64,000 nucleotides of DNA from Halegenticoccus soli (GCF_002844195.1 NZ_PEND01000005.1:434001-498000); one strand, 5' to 3'; positions 1-7,630 are shown, counted from the first letter of the stretch. Translations and numbers: made by a program. The notes: generated by a model not told the origin, from the sequence alone.

Positions 1-402
1 CATCCACTGGACGCCGAAGCGATCGCTGAAGCTTCCCCAGTAGTCACCCCAGGGCATGTCGGCCATCTCCATCTCGGCCTCACCACCCTCGGATAGGGCG
101 GCGAAGAGCCTGTCCGCCTCTTCTTTTGAGTCGACGTGGAGGGAGATGTATGTGTTGTTGCCGACCACCAGTTCGTGCTCCTGGGACTCGAGGATGTCCG
201 ACCCCATAAGGGTCTGGTCCCCATCCAAGGGTAGCCCCACGTGCATAACCTTCTCCTGCTCATGCTCCGGGATGGATTCACCCTCCGTGGGCATGTCTTC
301 GAAGCGCACGATGTCCGTCAACTCTACACCGAGGGCATCCGCGTAGAAGCGGAAGGCCTCCTCAGTGTTACCTGCGAAGTTTAGGTACGTGTTTGCCTTC
401 AT
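1..402 (-). CDS. VOC/PhnB-like glyoxalase-fold protein, 3' end cut by the window edge
   Basis: Reading leftward from the ATG at 402, 134 residues are visible and the frame is still open at base 1. The protein begins MKANTYLNFAGNTEEAFRFY and continues with an acidic betaalphabetabetabeta pattern. This matches the PhnB/DUF-type branch of the vicinal-oxygen-chelate superfamily, whose members are usually about 140-150 residues, so only a few residues are missing. These proteins are metal-dependent or resistance-type dimeric enzymes, and the substrate cannot be told. The start codon overlaps the stop of the tiny SRPBCC remnant upstream, so the gene is the third cistron of an ArsR-led operon. ArsR-SRPBCC-VOC is a common bacterial and archaeal arrangement. 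Confidence 0.85.
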   Translation of the reverse strand, partial: MKANTYLNFAGNTEEAFRFYADALGVELTDIVRFEDMPTEGESIPEHEQEKVMHVGLPLDGDQTLMGSDILESQEHELVVGNNTYISLHVDSKEEADRLFAALSEGGEAEMEMADMPWGDYWGSFSDRFGVQWM

Positions 403-494
403 CGGTTCACCTTGTAGATACGTTCGGCCCGCATATCGATCACGCGGCTGACCTTGGTACTTCCAGCCACCGTTTCATTAGTTTGGTCGCTCAT
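399..494 (-). pseudogene. N-terminal remnant of an SRPBCC/AHSA1-type protein (31 codons)
   Basis: An ATG at 494 overlaps the stop codon of the ArsR gene (ATGA) and opens a 31-residue frame ending KVSRVIDMRAERIYKVNR. This resembles the first strand and helix of AHSA1/SRPBCC proteins, which typically start with a hydrophobic VxRVIDAPxExVY motif and run to about 150 residues. The frame then stops at a TGA that overlaps the ATG of the VOC gene. I infer an internal deletion that removed most of the SRPBCC gene but kept translational coupling. It could instead be a real short coupling peptide, but the motif match favours a remnant. Confidence 0.6.
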
Positions 495-826
495 GTCTCA
501 TCGTCTCCTTCGACTTGTTGCGCGATGGCCTCCAGCGTGTCCTCCCAGAAGATGCGGTACTGGACGATCCAGGAGAAGGCTTCGGACAAGGGCTTGCCCT
601 GGAGCGCGCACCTTCGCACCCGGCCTTCGTGGGTTTGCTGGAGCAGCCCGGCGTCCTCCAGCACGCGCAGGTGCTGGCTAATCGCCGACAGGCTGACGTC
701 GTGGGGTTCGGCCAACTCACTCACACTCTTCTCCCCTTCGGAGAGTTGCTCGATGATCGAGCGCCGGATGGGGTGGGAGAGCGCGGCGAAGACCGCGTCC
801 AGGTTGACGTCAGGATGCTTAAGCAT
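491..826 (-). CDS. ArsR-family winged-helix repressor
   Basis: A 111-residue protein with the layout of an ArsR/SmtB regulator. The N-terminal helix is followed by FAALSHPIRRSIIEQLSEGE, then the recognition helix region VSLSAISQHLRVLEDAGLL, then a wing with charged residues. No cysteine pair typical of metal-sensing ArsR proteins is seen. It is therefore more like the SRPBCC-associated ArsR group, which responds to small molecules or unknown cues. It heads an operon with the SRPBCC remnant and the VOC gene. Its own start codon lies inside a 12-bp palindrome related to a larger inverted repeat just upstream, so autorepression is likely. Confidence 0.9.
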   Translation of the reverse strand: MLKHPDVNLDAVFAALSHPIRRSIIEQLSEGEKSVSELAEPHDVSLSAISQHLRVLEDAGLLQQTHEGRVRRCALQGKPLSEAFSWIVQYRIFWEDTLEAIAQQVEGDDET

Positions 827-869
827 CTACTAAACTAATGTGGCCATGTTACTTAAGCATTTGCTTAAG
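815..869. promoter_or_regulatory. Palindromic operator cluster of the ArsR operon
   Basis: Positions 815-826 form a perfect 12-bp palindrome (ATGCTTAAGCAT) that contains the ArsR start codon. Positions 852-869 hold the inverted repeat CTTAAGC-N4-GCTTAAG. The shared core GCTTAAGC and the spacing suit two adjacent dimers of a winged-helix repressor. Binding by the adjacent ArsR protein is inferred. Confidence 0.6.
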
Positions 870-924
870 CAAGGAAAGTCGGATACAGGGCCCTGAACGG
901 TGGCCGACTCTTCAGACGACATTT

Positions 925-955
925 GAGGTGGAACCCCACGACTTGAGCCGTGGGA
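925..955. repeat. IS200/IS605-type end hairpin (relic)
   Basis: The stretch GAGGTGGAACCCCACGACT followed by TGAGCCGTGGG forms a hairpin (CCCACG/CGTGGG) like those at haloarchaeal IS200/IS605 ends. A close relative, GAGGCGGAAGCCCACGACT, lies at 15409-15438. No transposase gene belongs to it, so it is a solitary end or a footprint beside the TnpB element. Confidence 0.5.
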
Positions 956-1183
956 GGAAGCCGGCATAGTACTCAACAGACGATACACGGTTTCATGGCC
1001 GGGTTGTGATACGTTTAGCTGAATTAAGGCGCTAAGTCCCCTTCCTCAGCGAGCGCCAACTGAACGAGAGGCGCGAGCAGGGAGGGGATACAGCGCCGCA
1101 CGTTTGTTCATACACTCTACGACGGCAGGCCCACAGGCCCACGTTCCGTCACACTTAACCACATATCTTGTGTAACTTGTGGT

Positions 1184-1306
1184 GTGGTAAAGCGCAAGAA
1201 CATCTCGATACGCGACGACCAAGAGGAGTGGATTCAGGAGAATCACCTGAATCTCTCGCGGTTCGTTCAGGATAAGCTGGACGAACTCATCGAGGAGCGC
1301 GAATAG
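1184..1306 (+). CDS. Small RHH-like accessory protein of the TnpB element
   Basis: A 40-residue frame starting at GTG 1184 (MVKRKNISIRDDQEEWIQEN, then a helix ending in DELIEERE) ends at a TAG only 3 nt before the TnpB ATG. A basic beta-strand (KRKNISIRDDQ) followed by two amphipathic helices resembles ribbon-helix-helix or CopG-type antitoxin-like peptides. Comparable microproteins often precede tnpB in haloarchaea. It may be an autoregulator of the tnpB operon. The frame stays open upstream without an ATG, so the start is uncertain by a few codons. Confidence 0.65.
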   Translation: MVKRKNISIRDDQEEWIQENHLNLSRFVQDKLDELIEERE

Positions 1307-1309
1307 TGG

Positions 1310-2479
1310 ATGTACTACGCCTACAAATATCGTCTCAAACCGTCCGACGCCCATCGCGAGGAGTTGGACCGCCACCGCGATATTTGTAGACAACTGTACA
1401 ATCACGCGCTCTACCGCTTCAACCAAATCCCCGAGGACGCGGGCACTCTCAACCAGCGCGTCCGGTCCGTTCGCGACGAACTTCCCGCCCTGAAAGAGTG
1501 GTGGGATGGCCTCTCGGACGTGTACTCAACAGTCCTGCAAACAGCGGTCATGCGAATCGAGCAGAACGTCAAGTCGCTCGGGGAACTCAAGGAGAACGGC
1601 TACGGCGTCGGCCAGCTCAAGTGGAAACCGCCACGGGAGTTCCGCAGTTTCACGTACAGTCAGTCTGGCTTCAAGCTCGACAAGAAGGGCGGTCAGACTG
1701 TCCTGTCACTCTCGAAACTCGCGGACATACCGATACGGCTCCACCGCGCCATCCCCGACGACGCCAAGCTCAAGCAGGTCACGGTCAAGAAGGAACCGAC
1801 GGACGAGTGGTTCGCCACGTTCGGCGTCCAAATGGACCGTGAGACACCCGAACCACCCGAGAACCCCGAGAAGTGTGTCGGTATCGACGTGGGGATTCTC
1901 ACGTACGCCCATGACACCGACGGCACGGCGGTCGGGTCGCTCGACCTCTCGAACGAACGTGAACGCTTGGAGCGCGAGCAACGGAAGCTCTCGCAGAAGC
2001 AACACGGCTCTGCCAACTACAAGAAGCAACGGCGTCGAGTCGCAGAGTGTCACGCCGTCCTCCGACGGAAGCGCCGCGACTTCTTGCACAAGCTCTCGAA
2101 CTACTACGCTCGGGAGTACGACCTCGTAGCTGTCGAAGATTTGAACGTGAAGGGGATGATGGAGTCGCCGTCGAACAGCCGCAACACGGCGTCTGCGGCG
2201 TGGCGAACGTTCCTCTCGGTGCTCGACTATAAGTGCGAGCGAGCGGGGACGCACTTCGTGGCGGTCGACCCGAGAGGGACGACCATGGAGTGCGCGGCGT
2301 GCGGCGTTTCGACGGACAAGCCGTTGTGGGTCCGTGAACACTCCTGTCCCGCCTGCGGGTTTGAGGCGGACAGGGACGCGAACGCGGTCGCCAGAACCGC
2401 CGGTTCTGGCGGGCAGCCAAAACGCGGAGCGTTTTGGCAACGGCGTGGAACATTCTTTCTCGCGGCCTCGAAGACGTAG
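1310..2479 (+). CDS. tnpB: TnpB RNA-guided nuclease homologue (IS1341 type)
   Basis: A 389-residue TnpB with the RuvC acidic residues in place: D in KCVGIDVGILTYAHD (near residue 190), E in LVAVEDLNVKGMM (near 280) and D in ADRDANAVA (near 360). The zinc ribbon CAACG...CPACG sits between the last two. TnpB proteins use a right-end-derived omega RNA to cut DNA, which favours retention of IS200/IS605 elements. After the final RuvC aspartate the frame enters two short hairpins and is shifted. The ordinary C-terminal tail (beginning WNILSRGLEDVGVGYSE) continues in another frame from 2446 to a TAG at 2608-2610. All catalytic residues precede the shift, so activity may survive. Confidence 0.9.
   Translation: MYYAYKYRLKPSDAHREELDRHRDICRQLYNHALYRFNQIPEDAGTLNQRVRSVRDELPALKEWWDGLSDVYSTVLQTAVMRIEQNVKSLGELKENGYGVGQLKWKPPREFRSFTYSQSGFKLDKKGGQTVLSLSKLADIPIRLHRAIPDDAKLKQVTVKKEPTDEWFATFGVQMDRETPEPPENPEKCVGIDVGILTYAHDTDGTAVGSLDLSNERERLEREQRKLSQKQHGSANYKKQRRRVAECHAVLRRKRRDFLHKLSNYYAREYDLVAVEDLNVKGMMESPSNSRNTASAAWRTFLSVLDYKCERAGTHFVAVDPRGTTMECAACGVSTDKPLWVREHSCPACGFEADRDANAVARTAGSGGQPKRGAFWQRRGTFFLAASKT
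2389..2438. repeat. Tandem pair of perfect 3-nt-loop hairpins in tnpB
   Basis: Hairpin 1 (2389-2411) has arms CGCCAGAACC/GGTTCTGGCG with loop GCC. Hairpin 2 (2416-2438) has arms GCCAAAACGC/GCGTTTTGGC with loop GGA. Each is exactly 10+3+10 nt. They separate the RuvC-III part of tnpB from its tail and shift the frame. A homologous pair with different arm sequences occurs at 28887-28935. Confidence 0.9.
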
Positions 2480-2625
2480 GAGTGGGATACTCCGAAGGAA
2501 CGCCTGTGGAGACTGCGCTCCCTGTGGATACTCCTGTATCTGCAAAGCGCGTCGTGGAAGCAGGAAGCCCTCCCCTCACGGAGCGAACGGCGTCAGCCGT
2601 GAGCGAGTAGGATAGGGTAGTTCAC
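2440..2625 (+). ncRNA. Candidate omega RNA / sense-overlapping RNA at the tnpB 3' end
   Basis: IS200/IS605 TnpB proteins are guided by RNAs covering the 3' end of tnpB up to the right end, and sense overlapping transcripts at IS1341 3' ends are known in Halobacterium. The segment from about 2440 to the right end at 2625 is conserved in kind in the two shorter derivatives (28519 and 39410 elements), which have lost tnpB coding capacity. The guide would begin in the flank just after 2625. This call rests on family knowledge and position only, since no transcript is visible. Confidence 0.4.
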
Positions 2626-2775
2626 CACCACGACCGAGGTGCGTTGCCGCCATCGGGGCGGGCTGGGAAGCTGGCGGAGAACACGCCACTTGATCCTCCC
2701 GAGCCCCTCGAACGTAGAGTCACCTGTCTCTCCCCAGGGTAGAAATGCTAAGCTCTTCGCCTCCCTACATCGCAT

Positions 2776-3588
2776 ATGACTGCGGGAATCGACAACATCC
2801 AGTTCCTAGCCACGTCGGCCCACCGCGTCAGCGTCCTCGAGACGCTGACCGACGGACCGACCGACCGTCGAGAGCTGTGTGAGGCCACCGGCGCCTCCTC
2901 GCCGACCGTCGGACGGGTGCTCGCCGATTTCGAAAGGCGTACGTGGCTCGTAAGGGACGGCCCAACGTACGGGCTGACCCCCCTCGGCGAGTACGTCGCC
3001 GACCGGTTCCTGGCTCTCCGGGACGCGATGGAGATCGAAGAGAAGCTCCGCGACGTCTGGCAGTGGCTGCCGGTCGAGATGCCGGGCTTCTCCGTCGACC
3101 TCTTCGCCGACGCGGTGGTCTCCTACCCCGGGCCAGGTTACCCCTACGAGCCCGTCGAGCGTCTCGGCCAGCTCATTGCGTCGACCTCGTCGTTGCGCGG
3201 GTTCGACAACATCGTCTACAAGTCGAGCAACCTCGAGACAGCCTGCGGCGCAGTCCTCGAGGGAATGACGTTCGAGTATGTGTTCACCCCTGAGGCCCTG
3301 AAGGGGATGTTTGCCTGGAACCCGGACCGGATCATAGAGGTCGCCGCCTGCGAGAACGCGACCGTCCTGGTCCACGATCACCTCCCCGACGGCGACCGCT
3401 GCGGCCTCGGCATCGTGGACGACCGGGCCGGTATCTGCTGCCACGACGCCGAGACTGGGGCTCTCGTGGCGGTCATCGACACCGACGCCCCGGCGGCCCG
3501 CGAGTGGGCCATCTCAGTCTTCGAGCAGGTTCGCGCGGAGGCGAGCCCGGTAGATCCCACCGCTTTCGAGTCCCACGTGCAGTCGTAA
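2776..3588 (+). CDS. FilR1-like winged-helix transcriptional regulator
   Basis: A 270-residue archaeal regulator. Residues about 5-75 form a MarR/ArsR-like winged helix (AHRVSVLETLTDGPTDRREL ... SSPTVGRVLADFERRTWL). After a helical linker, residues about 120-260 resemble the FilR1 middle and C-terminal regulatory domain common in archaeal HTH proteins, with several cysteines (CGAVLEGM, ACENATVLVHDH, ICCHD). It is probably a one-component sensor of a small ligand. It lies upstream and on the same strand as the flavin monooxygenase, about 160 bp away, so regulation of that gene is plausible. The ATG at 2776 follows a gene-free 150-bp segment after the TnpB element. Confidence 0.75.
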   Translation: MTAGIDNIQFLATSAHRVSVLETLTDGPTDRRELCEATGASSPTVGRVLADFERRTWLVRDGPTYGLTPLGEYVADRFLALRDAMEIEEKLRDVWQWLPVEMPGFSVDLFADAVVSYPGPGYPYEPVERLGQLIASTSSLRGFDNIVYKSSNLETACGAVLEGMTFEYVFTPEALKGMFAWNPDRIIEVAACENATVLVHDHLPDGDRCGLGIVDDRAGICCHDAETGALVAVIDTDAPAAREWAISVFEQVRAEASPVDPTAFESHVQS

Positions 3589-3746
3589 CACCCTTGGCGA
3601 CGACCGCCGCCCTCGGACTGGCAAACCGGTCAGCCGAGAGCTTCTCACGTAGCAAGCACTCGGCCTACCGAGATTTCAGGGCATGAAATCCTGCACGCGG
3701 CATCATCACTTCCCTCCGGCGCGTACACTTACCGAGGAACGAAGAC

Positions 3747-4937
3747 ATGATCGAACGACACGACACTGTCATTATCGGTGGCGGCCAAGCCGGACTGGCG
3801 ACTGGGTATTACCTGCAGCAGCACGACCAGGACTTCGTCATCCTCGACGCGAGCGATCGCGTCGGCGACGCATGGCGGGCCCGCTGGGACTCCCTCCGGG
3901 TGTTCACGCCCGCCCGATATTCGAGCCTACCGGGGATGGACTTTCCGGGCTCACCGTACGCCTTCCCCACAAAGAACGAGGTGGCCGACTACCTGGAGAC
4001 CTACGCCCAGCGGTTCGACCTGCCTGTCGAACTTGGCGTCCGCGTAGATGGGCTGGAACGGAGCGGCGATGGCTTCCTCGTCACCGCGGGCGACCGGCGG
4101 ATCGAGTCGGACAATGTCGTGGTGGCGATGGCGAGCTACCAGGTCCCGAAGGTCCCGGATTTCGCGGCGGAGCTCTCCGACGACATCGTCCAGCTACATA
4201 CGAGTGACTACCGAAACCCCGATCAGCTCCAGGACGGGAACGTACTCGTCGTCGGGGCGGGCAACTCCGGCGCCGAGATCGCCCTCGACGTCGCCGGCGC
4301 TTCACGCCGGCTGCAAGCGAGACGCGGAGCGTCTCGCCCTGTCGCCTCCGAGCACGAAACGTGGCTGTCGGGTCGAGATGTCGGCCACGTGCCGTTCCAC
4401 ATCGACTCGTGGGTCGGCCGTCACCTCGGGGTCCCGTTTGTGATGCGCGTGCTCTTCCATCGGATCTTCACGACGGGGACGCCGATCGGGCGCCGTATCC
4501 GCCCGAAGGTGCTCTCACAGGGCGGCCCGCTGGTGCGCACGAAGCCGAGTGACCTGGCCGCAGCCGGCGTCGAGCGGGTGCCTCGCACGACCGGCGTCCG
4601 TGATGGTCGCCCCGTCGTCGGGGACGACGTTCTCGACGTCAAGAACGTTATCTGGTGCACTGGCTTCCGCCCTGACTTTTCGTGGATAGACCTCCCAATC
4701 TTCGACGAGAAGGAACAGCCCAAGGAGCCTGTCCACGTGCGCGGTGTCGTCCCGGACGAGCCGGGACTGTACTTCGTCGGCCTCTTCTTCCTGTACGCGA
4801 TGACGTCGGGGCTGTTCACCGGCGTCGGCAGGGATGCAAAGTACGTCGTCGACCACCTGACGTCGACGGCGCGGCAGCAGCAGCAGCCTCGTCCGAGCTA
4901 TATCGGATCGGTGGACGACCTCCTCCAGCAGTCGTAG
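3747..4937 (+). CDS. Flavin-containing monooxygenase / NAD(P)-FAD oxidoreductase
   Basis: A 396-residue class B-type flavoprotein. The FAD Rossmann motif is near residue 8 (VIIGGGQAGLATGYYL), the NADPH-binding motif near residue 168 (VVGAGNSGAEIAL), and a typical C-terminal segment reads DEPGLYFVGLFFLYAMTSG. Such enzymes oxygenate small substrates or act as YUC/CzcO-like reductases, and the substrate is unknown. The segment between the NADPH motif and the conserved SGRDVGHVPF contains an apparent extra stretch of about 16 residues (near RRLQARRGASRPVA). This stretch is encoded around a perfect 9-bp-arm hairpin at 4317-4337, so the gene seems to carry an in-frame insertion. Folding and activity may be affected. 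Confidence 0.85.
   Translation: MIERHDTVIIGGGQAGLATGYYLQQHDQDFVILDASDRVGDAWRARWDSLRVFTPARYSSLPGMDFPGSPYAFPTKNEVADYLETYAQRFDLPVELGVRVDGLERSGDGFLVTAGDRRIESDNVVVAMASYQVPKVPDFAAELSDDIVQLHTSDYRNPDQLQDGNVLVVGAGNSGAEIALDVAGASRRLQARRGASRPVASEHETWLSGRDVGHVPFHIDSWVGRHLGVPFVMRVLFHRIFTTGTPIGRRIRPKVLSQGGPLVRTKPSDLAAAGVERVPRTTGVRDGRPVVGDDVLDVKNVIWCTGFRPDFSWIDLPIFDEKEQPKEPVHVRGVVPDEPGLYFVGLFFLYAMTSGLFTGVGRDAKYVVDHLTSTARQQQQPRPSYIGSVDDLLQQS
4317..4337. repeat. Perfect 3-nt-loop hairpin inside the monooxygenase gene
   Basis: Arms GCGAGACGC/GCGTCTCGC with loop GGA give a 21-bp perfect hairpin. Its design matches those in the TnpB-type elements, and the arm core plus GGA loop resemble the second hairpin at 2416-2438. 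The surrounding codons look like an in-frame insertion relative to the protein family. Confidence 0.85.
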
Positions 4938-5117
4938 TCGAGTTCGGCGTCAACCCCGAGTCTGAGAACGGGCAGTCTCGCGAACGTCGCCATCTCGCAC
5001 GATCTAGCTCATCCTAACTTGGAGCCAGATCACCCGCGGTGACCGGTACATCCTCCGTATTCAGCAGAGCCTCGCCAAACCGTCAGGAATTGAGCGTTTC
5101 AACAGAGTCATAGTTCT

Positions 5118-5625
5118 GTAAACTACCTCACCCCTACTCGCTCCCTCCTGCCTTGCGGCAGTCGGTCACTCCTTGAGGACGGGGCTTTCTCGCAACGACA
5201 TTGTGCCCCGCGACCCCATGCATGGACGCGGCCCGGCTTCCTCTTACCGTCCTCATTCCGGCATGGGCGCGATGTTTGTCGCTTCCCACTCCGACCGGGG
5301 CGAGGATTGTCCCGCCGATTTAATTCCCGGTGTCCTCTCGCTCGGCCCCAAAACGGGGAGACAGAGGCACATGGCGTGTCTTCGCGGTCGTCGTTCCCGA
5401 GTACAGGATGCGAGGACGAATGTCCTCGCACCACAGGAGCCAGTTTACTTGTGGCTTCTACTGTCCCGGACATGTGCCGGGACAGCAGTACACTACATTT
5501 GAGGCGTAGACGGCCTAATCCTTGCGTTTTCCCCGCCCCATGTCGGTTTCCTCTCCGGCCTACTCGCTCACTTCGATCGCTCCTTGAGGCCGGAGGCTCC
5601 ACTTCGAATTTAGCTGAAAGGGGAG
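5118..5625 (-). mobile_element. Non-autonomous TnpB-type element (about 0.5 kb, no intact gene)
   Basis: The right-end-like sequence GTAAACTACCTCACCCCTAC at 5118 resembles the ends GTGAACTACCCTGCC of other TnpB elements. The far end reads, inward from about 5620, CAGCTAAATTCGAAGTGG. The interior on the minus strand looks like a degraded tnpB 3' end, with no intact long frame. It contains two hairpins: TGCGAGGAC/GTCCTCGCA with a 4-nt loop (5409-5430) and CTGTCCCGG/CCGGGACAG with a 7-nt loop (5461-5485). I class it as an internally deleted derivative, and the boundaries are approximate. Confidence 0.55.
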
Positions 5626-5784
5626 CGTATCTCGAACCAGGTTGCGACCAACGTTTTTCGCTTCAACGTTCGTACGTTCGGACTAACGAGGAGGTCACTC
5701 ATCCTTGACGATGATCTCTCCTTCGCCAACAACCAACATTGATACCTTCGGATCTCATCCGTTAATAACTGAGTACTGTCCGCT

Positions 5785-6993
5785 ATGACCGACAGCCAAC
5801 GACCGGACGAAATCGCTCACCGACTCGTGACGAACGTCGGTTCACCGGTTCGCGTGTACCTCGACGACGGGCAGGCCACGATCCCGGTCGAGCCCTGTCG
5901 AGGCGTGAGTCCCGCCACGACGACCGTCCCTCTTGAGTACTTCGACGCCGTCATCGAGAATGCATTGATCGAAGACGGTGGGCTTACCCTGTTCTGTATG
6001 GACGGACTTCACCTCCCGGAATCGGAGTGGTGTCGGTCCGGCCTCGACCGCCACTGGCGCGACGGCGACGCTGACCTCGAAGACCCGTTCTTCCCCCCGC
6101 AACGCAAACTGGAGGTCTGGGCGAGCCGCGAGGACGCACTCTACGATGCAGACGAACCGTACGGCTTCTCACACCTCGACGGGATCCCGGATGACTCGCC
6201 CATCTTCACGGAGTGGGTTGCGAACGCTTCCGACGAATACCCTGACCGTCCGCCCGTTCCGTTTGACCGCCCAACCGTCTCCGTTCGCGCAGTGCGCGCC
6301 GAAGGTGTCACCGACGTACAGGGATTCGACCGCGTTGACGTAGGGCAGATCGCTCGGATAGAACTCCTCGATGAACTCTCCGAACAGCCGTCCGCTCCCG
6401 ATATCGAACCTCGGGACGTGGACTTTTCGCCGCCGTCGCGCCATCCCGAGATTGACTACGACGAGATCGATCCGCTTCCACAGTCCAACGAGCTGCTCGA
6501 AGCGGTGTTCACGATCAACCGTCACGCCAAACGGCTCGACGAGGAGGCGGATACAGCCTACCAACGGGGGGACGGTGCAGAAGCTCGCGTCTGCTCGCTC
6601 CGAAAGCGAGCACTATACCGGACGAAGACCGTCGCGCTCCACCGCTTCAGTAAGTCCGACCCCGACGCAATTCGAGTTGTCGGCCACGAACTTAACGGCG
6701 ATCACGAGCTGCTCTGCTTCTATGTGGGCACGTACTCGTATCACCAGCCGATAGCAGCGGTCAACCCCAACTTGCTCGCGGCAACCACCGGAAGCGACGA
6801 TCTCTCGGAGATCAAGTTCGGTGCTATCGATTTCGAGTCATCGGCTGAGACCGGTGACCTCGACATGTCGCTTTCGCAGGCTATCGGCGTCCTGCGTGAC
6901 CATGGCATCGAACCGAATGACTACCTCGACGCCACGCAGGTTGAGGATTTCACGTGGGGCTCCGTGATTTCGACCACATTTGCTGAACGATAA
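5785..6993 (+). CDS. Hypothetical 402-residue cytosolic protein
   Basis: This protein is not recognised. The frame has strong haloarchaeal codon usage and starts at ATG 5785 after an AT-rich promoter-like segment (GTTAATAACT near 5760). No signal peptide or membrane segment is seen. Residues 1-215 are acidic and proline-rich. Residues about 225-345 form a helical domain (LLEAVFTINRHAKRLDEEAD, then RKRALYRTKTVALHRF) ending in an aromatic strand (LLCFYVGTYSYHQPI), which looks like the conserved core. It stands alone between a mobile-element remnant and a toxin-antitoxin pair, so it may be accessory cargo. Function is unknown. Confidence 0.75.
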   Translation: MTDSQRPDEIAHRLVTNVGSPVRVYLDDGQATIPVEPCRGVSPATTTVPLEYFDAVIENALIEDGGLTLFCMDGLHLPESEWCRSGLDRHWRDGDADLEDPFFPPQRKLEVWASREDALYDADEPYGFSHLDGIPDDSPIFTEWVANASDEYPDRPPVPFDRPTVSVRAVRAEGVTDVQGFDRVDVGQIARIELLDELSEQPSAPDIEPRDVDFSPPSRHPEIDYDEIDPLPQSNELLEAVFTINRHAKRLDEEADTAYQRGDGAEARVCSLRKRALYRTKTVALHRFSKSDPDAIRVVGHELNGDHELLCFYVGTYSYHQPIAAVNPNLLAATTGSDDLSEIKFGAIDFESSAETGDLDMSLSQAIGVLRDHGIEPNDYLDATQVEDFTWGSVISTTFAER

Positions 6994-7138
6994 GGTCGGC
7001 TGTTTGTTCGTCCTCGAGACGGCGAGGCGACGTCACCGTCGGCTGTATTGCGGAGACGTGGCCACGTGGATGTTGCCGTTACTAGAACGTGCTGCCATCT
7101 TATAGCCTGTTGCTTAGCCCAGGTGAGCGTGCTGAGCC

Positions 7139-7630
7139 CTATCCGTGATACGGGAGGGGCGTCACCTCGAATGCATCGTAGTGGCGGTCATAGGTGAGAA
7201 TGTGATCGATTTCTAAGTGGTTCATGTGAGAGGCGACAACGAAATCAGTGAATGACGCGTTGAGATCCGTCCACTCGACGAACGTCTCTCTAGCCTCGTT
7301 AAAGACGTCCTCAGAGACGGACTCGAACTGATAGAGATCACTCTCGTCGAGCGTCGTCACGAACGCCGCCGCGTTCCGCATCGATGCCTGCTTTTTGAGC
7401 CGAGTTGCCGCCTCATCAACGATATGGTCGTTCACGACGAGACGACGGTAGGGGAGCTCGCCGTCACGGACGAACGTCATGAAGGCACGCGAGACTGTGT
7501 GCATCTGATCGCGAGGATTAAACAGCGCGTACAGGAACTTCGGGCCAACGACGGCCTGGTGTCGAACGCGACCCGGTCGAAAATGCTCGGCCGTAACGGT
7601 CCCGATCGGAGTCTCGACTGGATCTGCCAT
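7139..7630 (-). CDS. PIN-domain protein (VapC-type toxin), first catalytic Asp apparently lost
   Basis: A 163-residue PIN fold. The family's opening VDTS/VDTN motif appears here as VVGPKFLYALFNPRD, so the first metal-binding aspartate is absent. Later acidic positions remain: E in HIVDEAATRLKK, D in ASFTDFVVASHM and D in ILTYDRHYDAF. VapC toxins are Mg2+-dependent RNases, and loss of the first Asp would be expected to weaken or abolish cleavage. The gene follows the antitoxin by 5 nt on the same strand, which is standard vapBC order. The N-terminal 25 residues before the PIN fold are unusual and may reflect an upstream start choice. Confidence 0.75.
   Translation of the reverse strand: MADPVETPIGTVTAEHFRPGRVRHQAVVGPKFLYALFNPRDQMHTVSRAFMTFVRDGELPYRRLVVNDHIVDEAATRLKKQASMRNAAAFVTTLDESDLYQFESVSEDVFNEARETFVEWTDLNASFTDFVVASHMNHLEIDHILTYDRHYDAFEVTPLPYHG

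Larger units (their letters stand above)
1015..2625 (+). mobile_element. IS1341-type (TnpB-only) element of the IS200/IS605 family
   Basis: The left boundary is set at TTAGCTGAATTAAGG (1015) and the right boundary at GGGTAGTTCAC (2625). Both ends recur, inverted, on two shorter elements at 28519-29067 and 39410-39788. Between them lie a 40-residue accessory protein and a full TnpB, but no TnpA. Such elements depend on a TnpA supplied elsewhere, and the nearest candidate in the window is the TnpA at 46637-47095, which belongs to a different subgroup. Exact ends cannot be fixed without an empty-site comparison. Confidence 0.75.
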
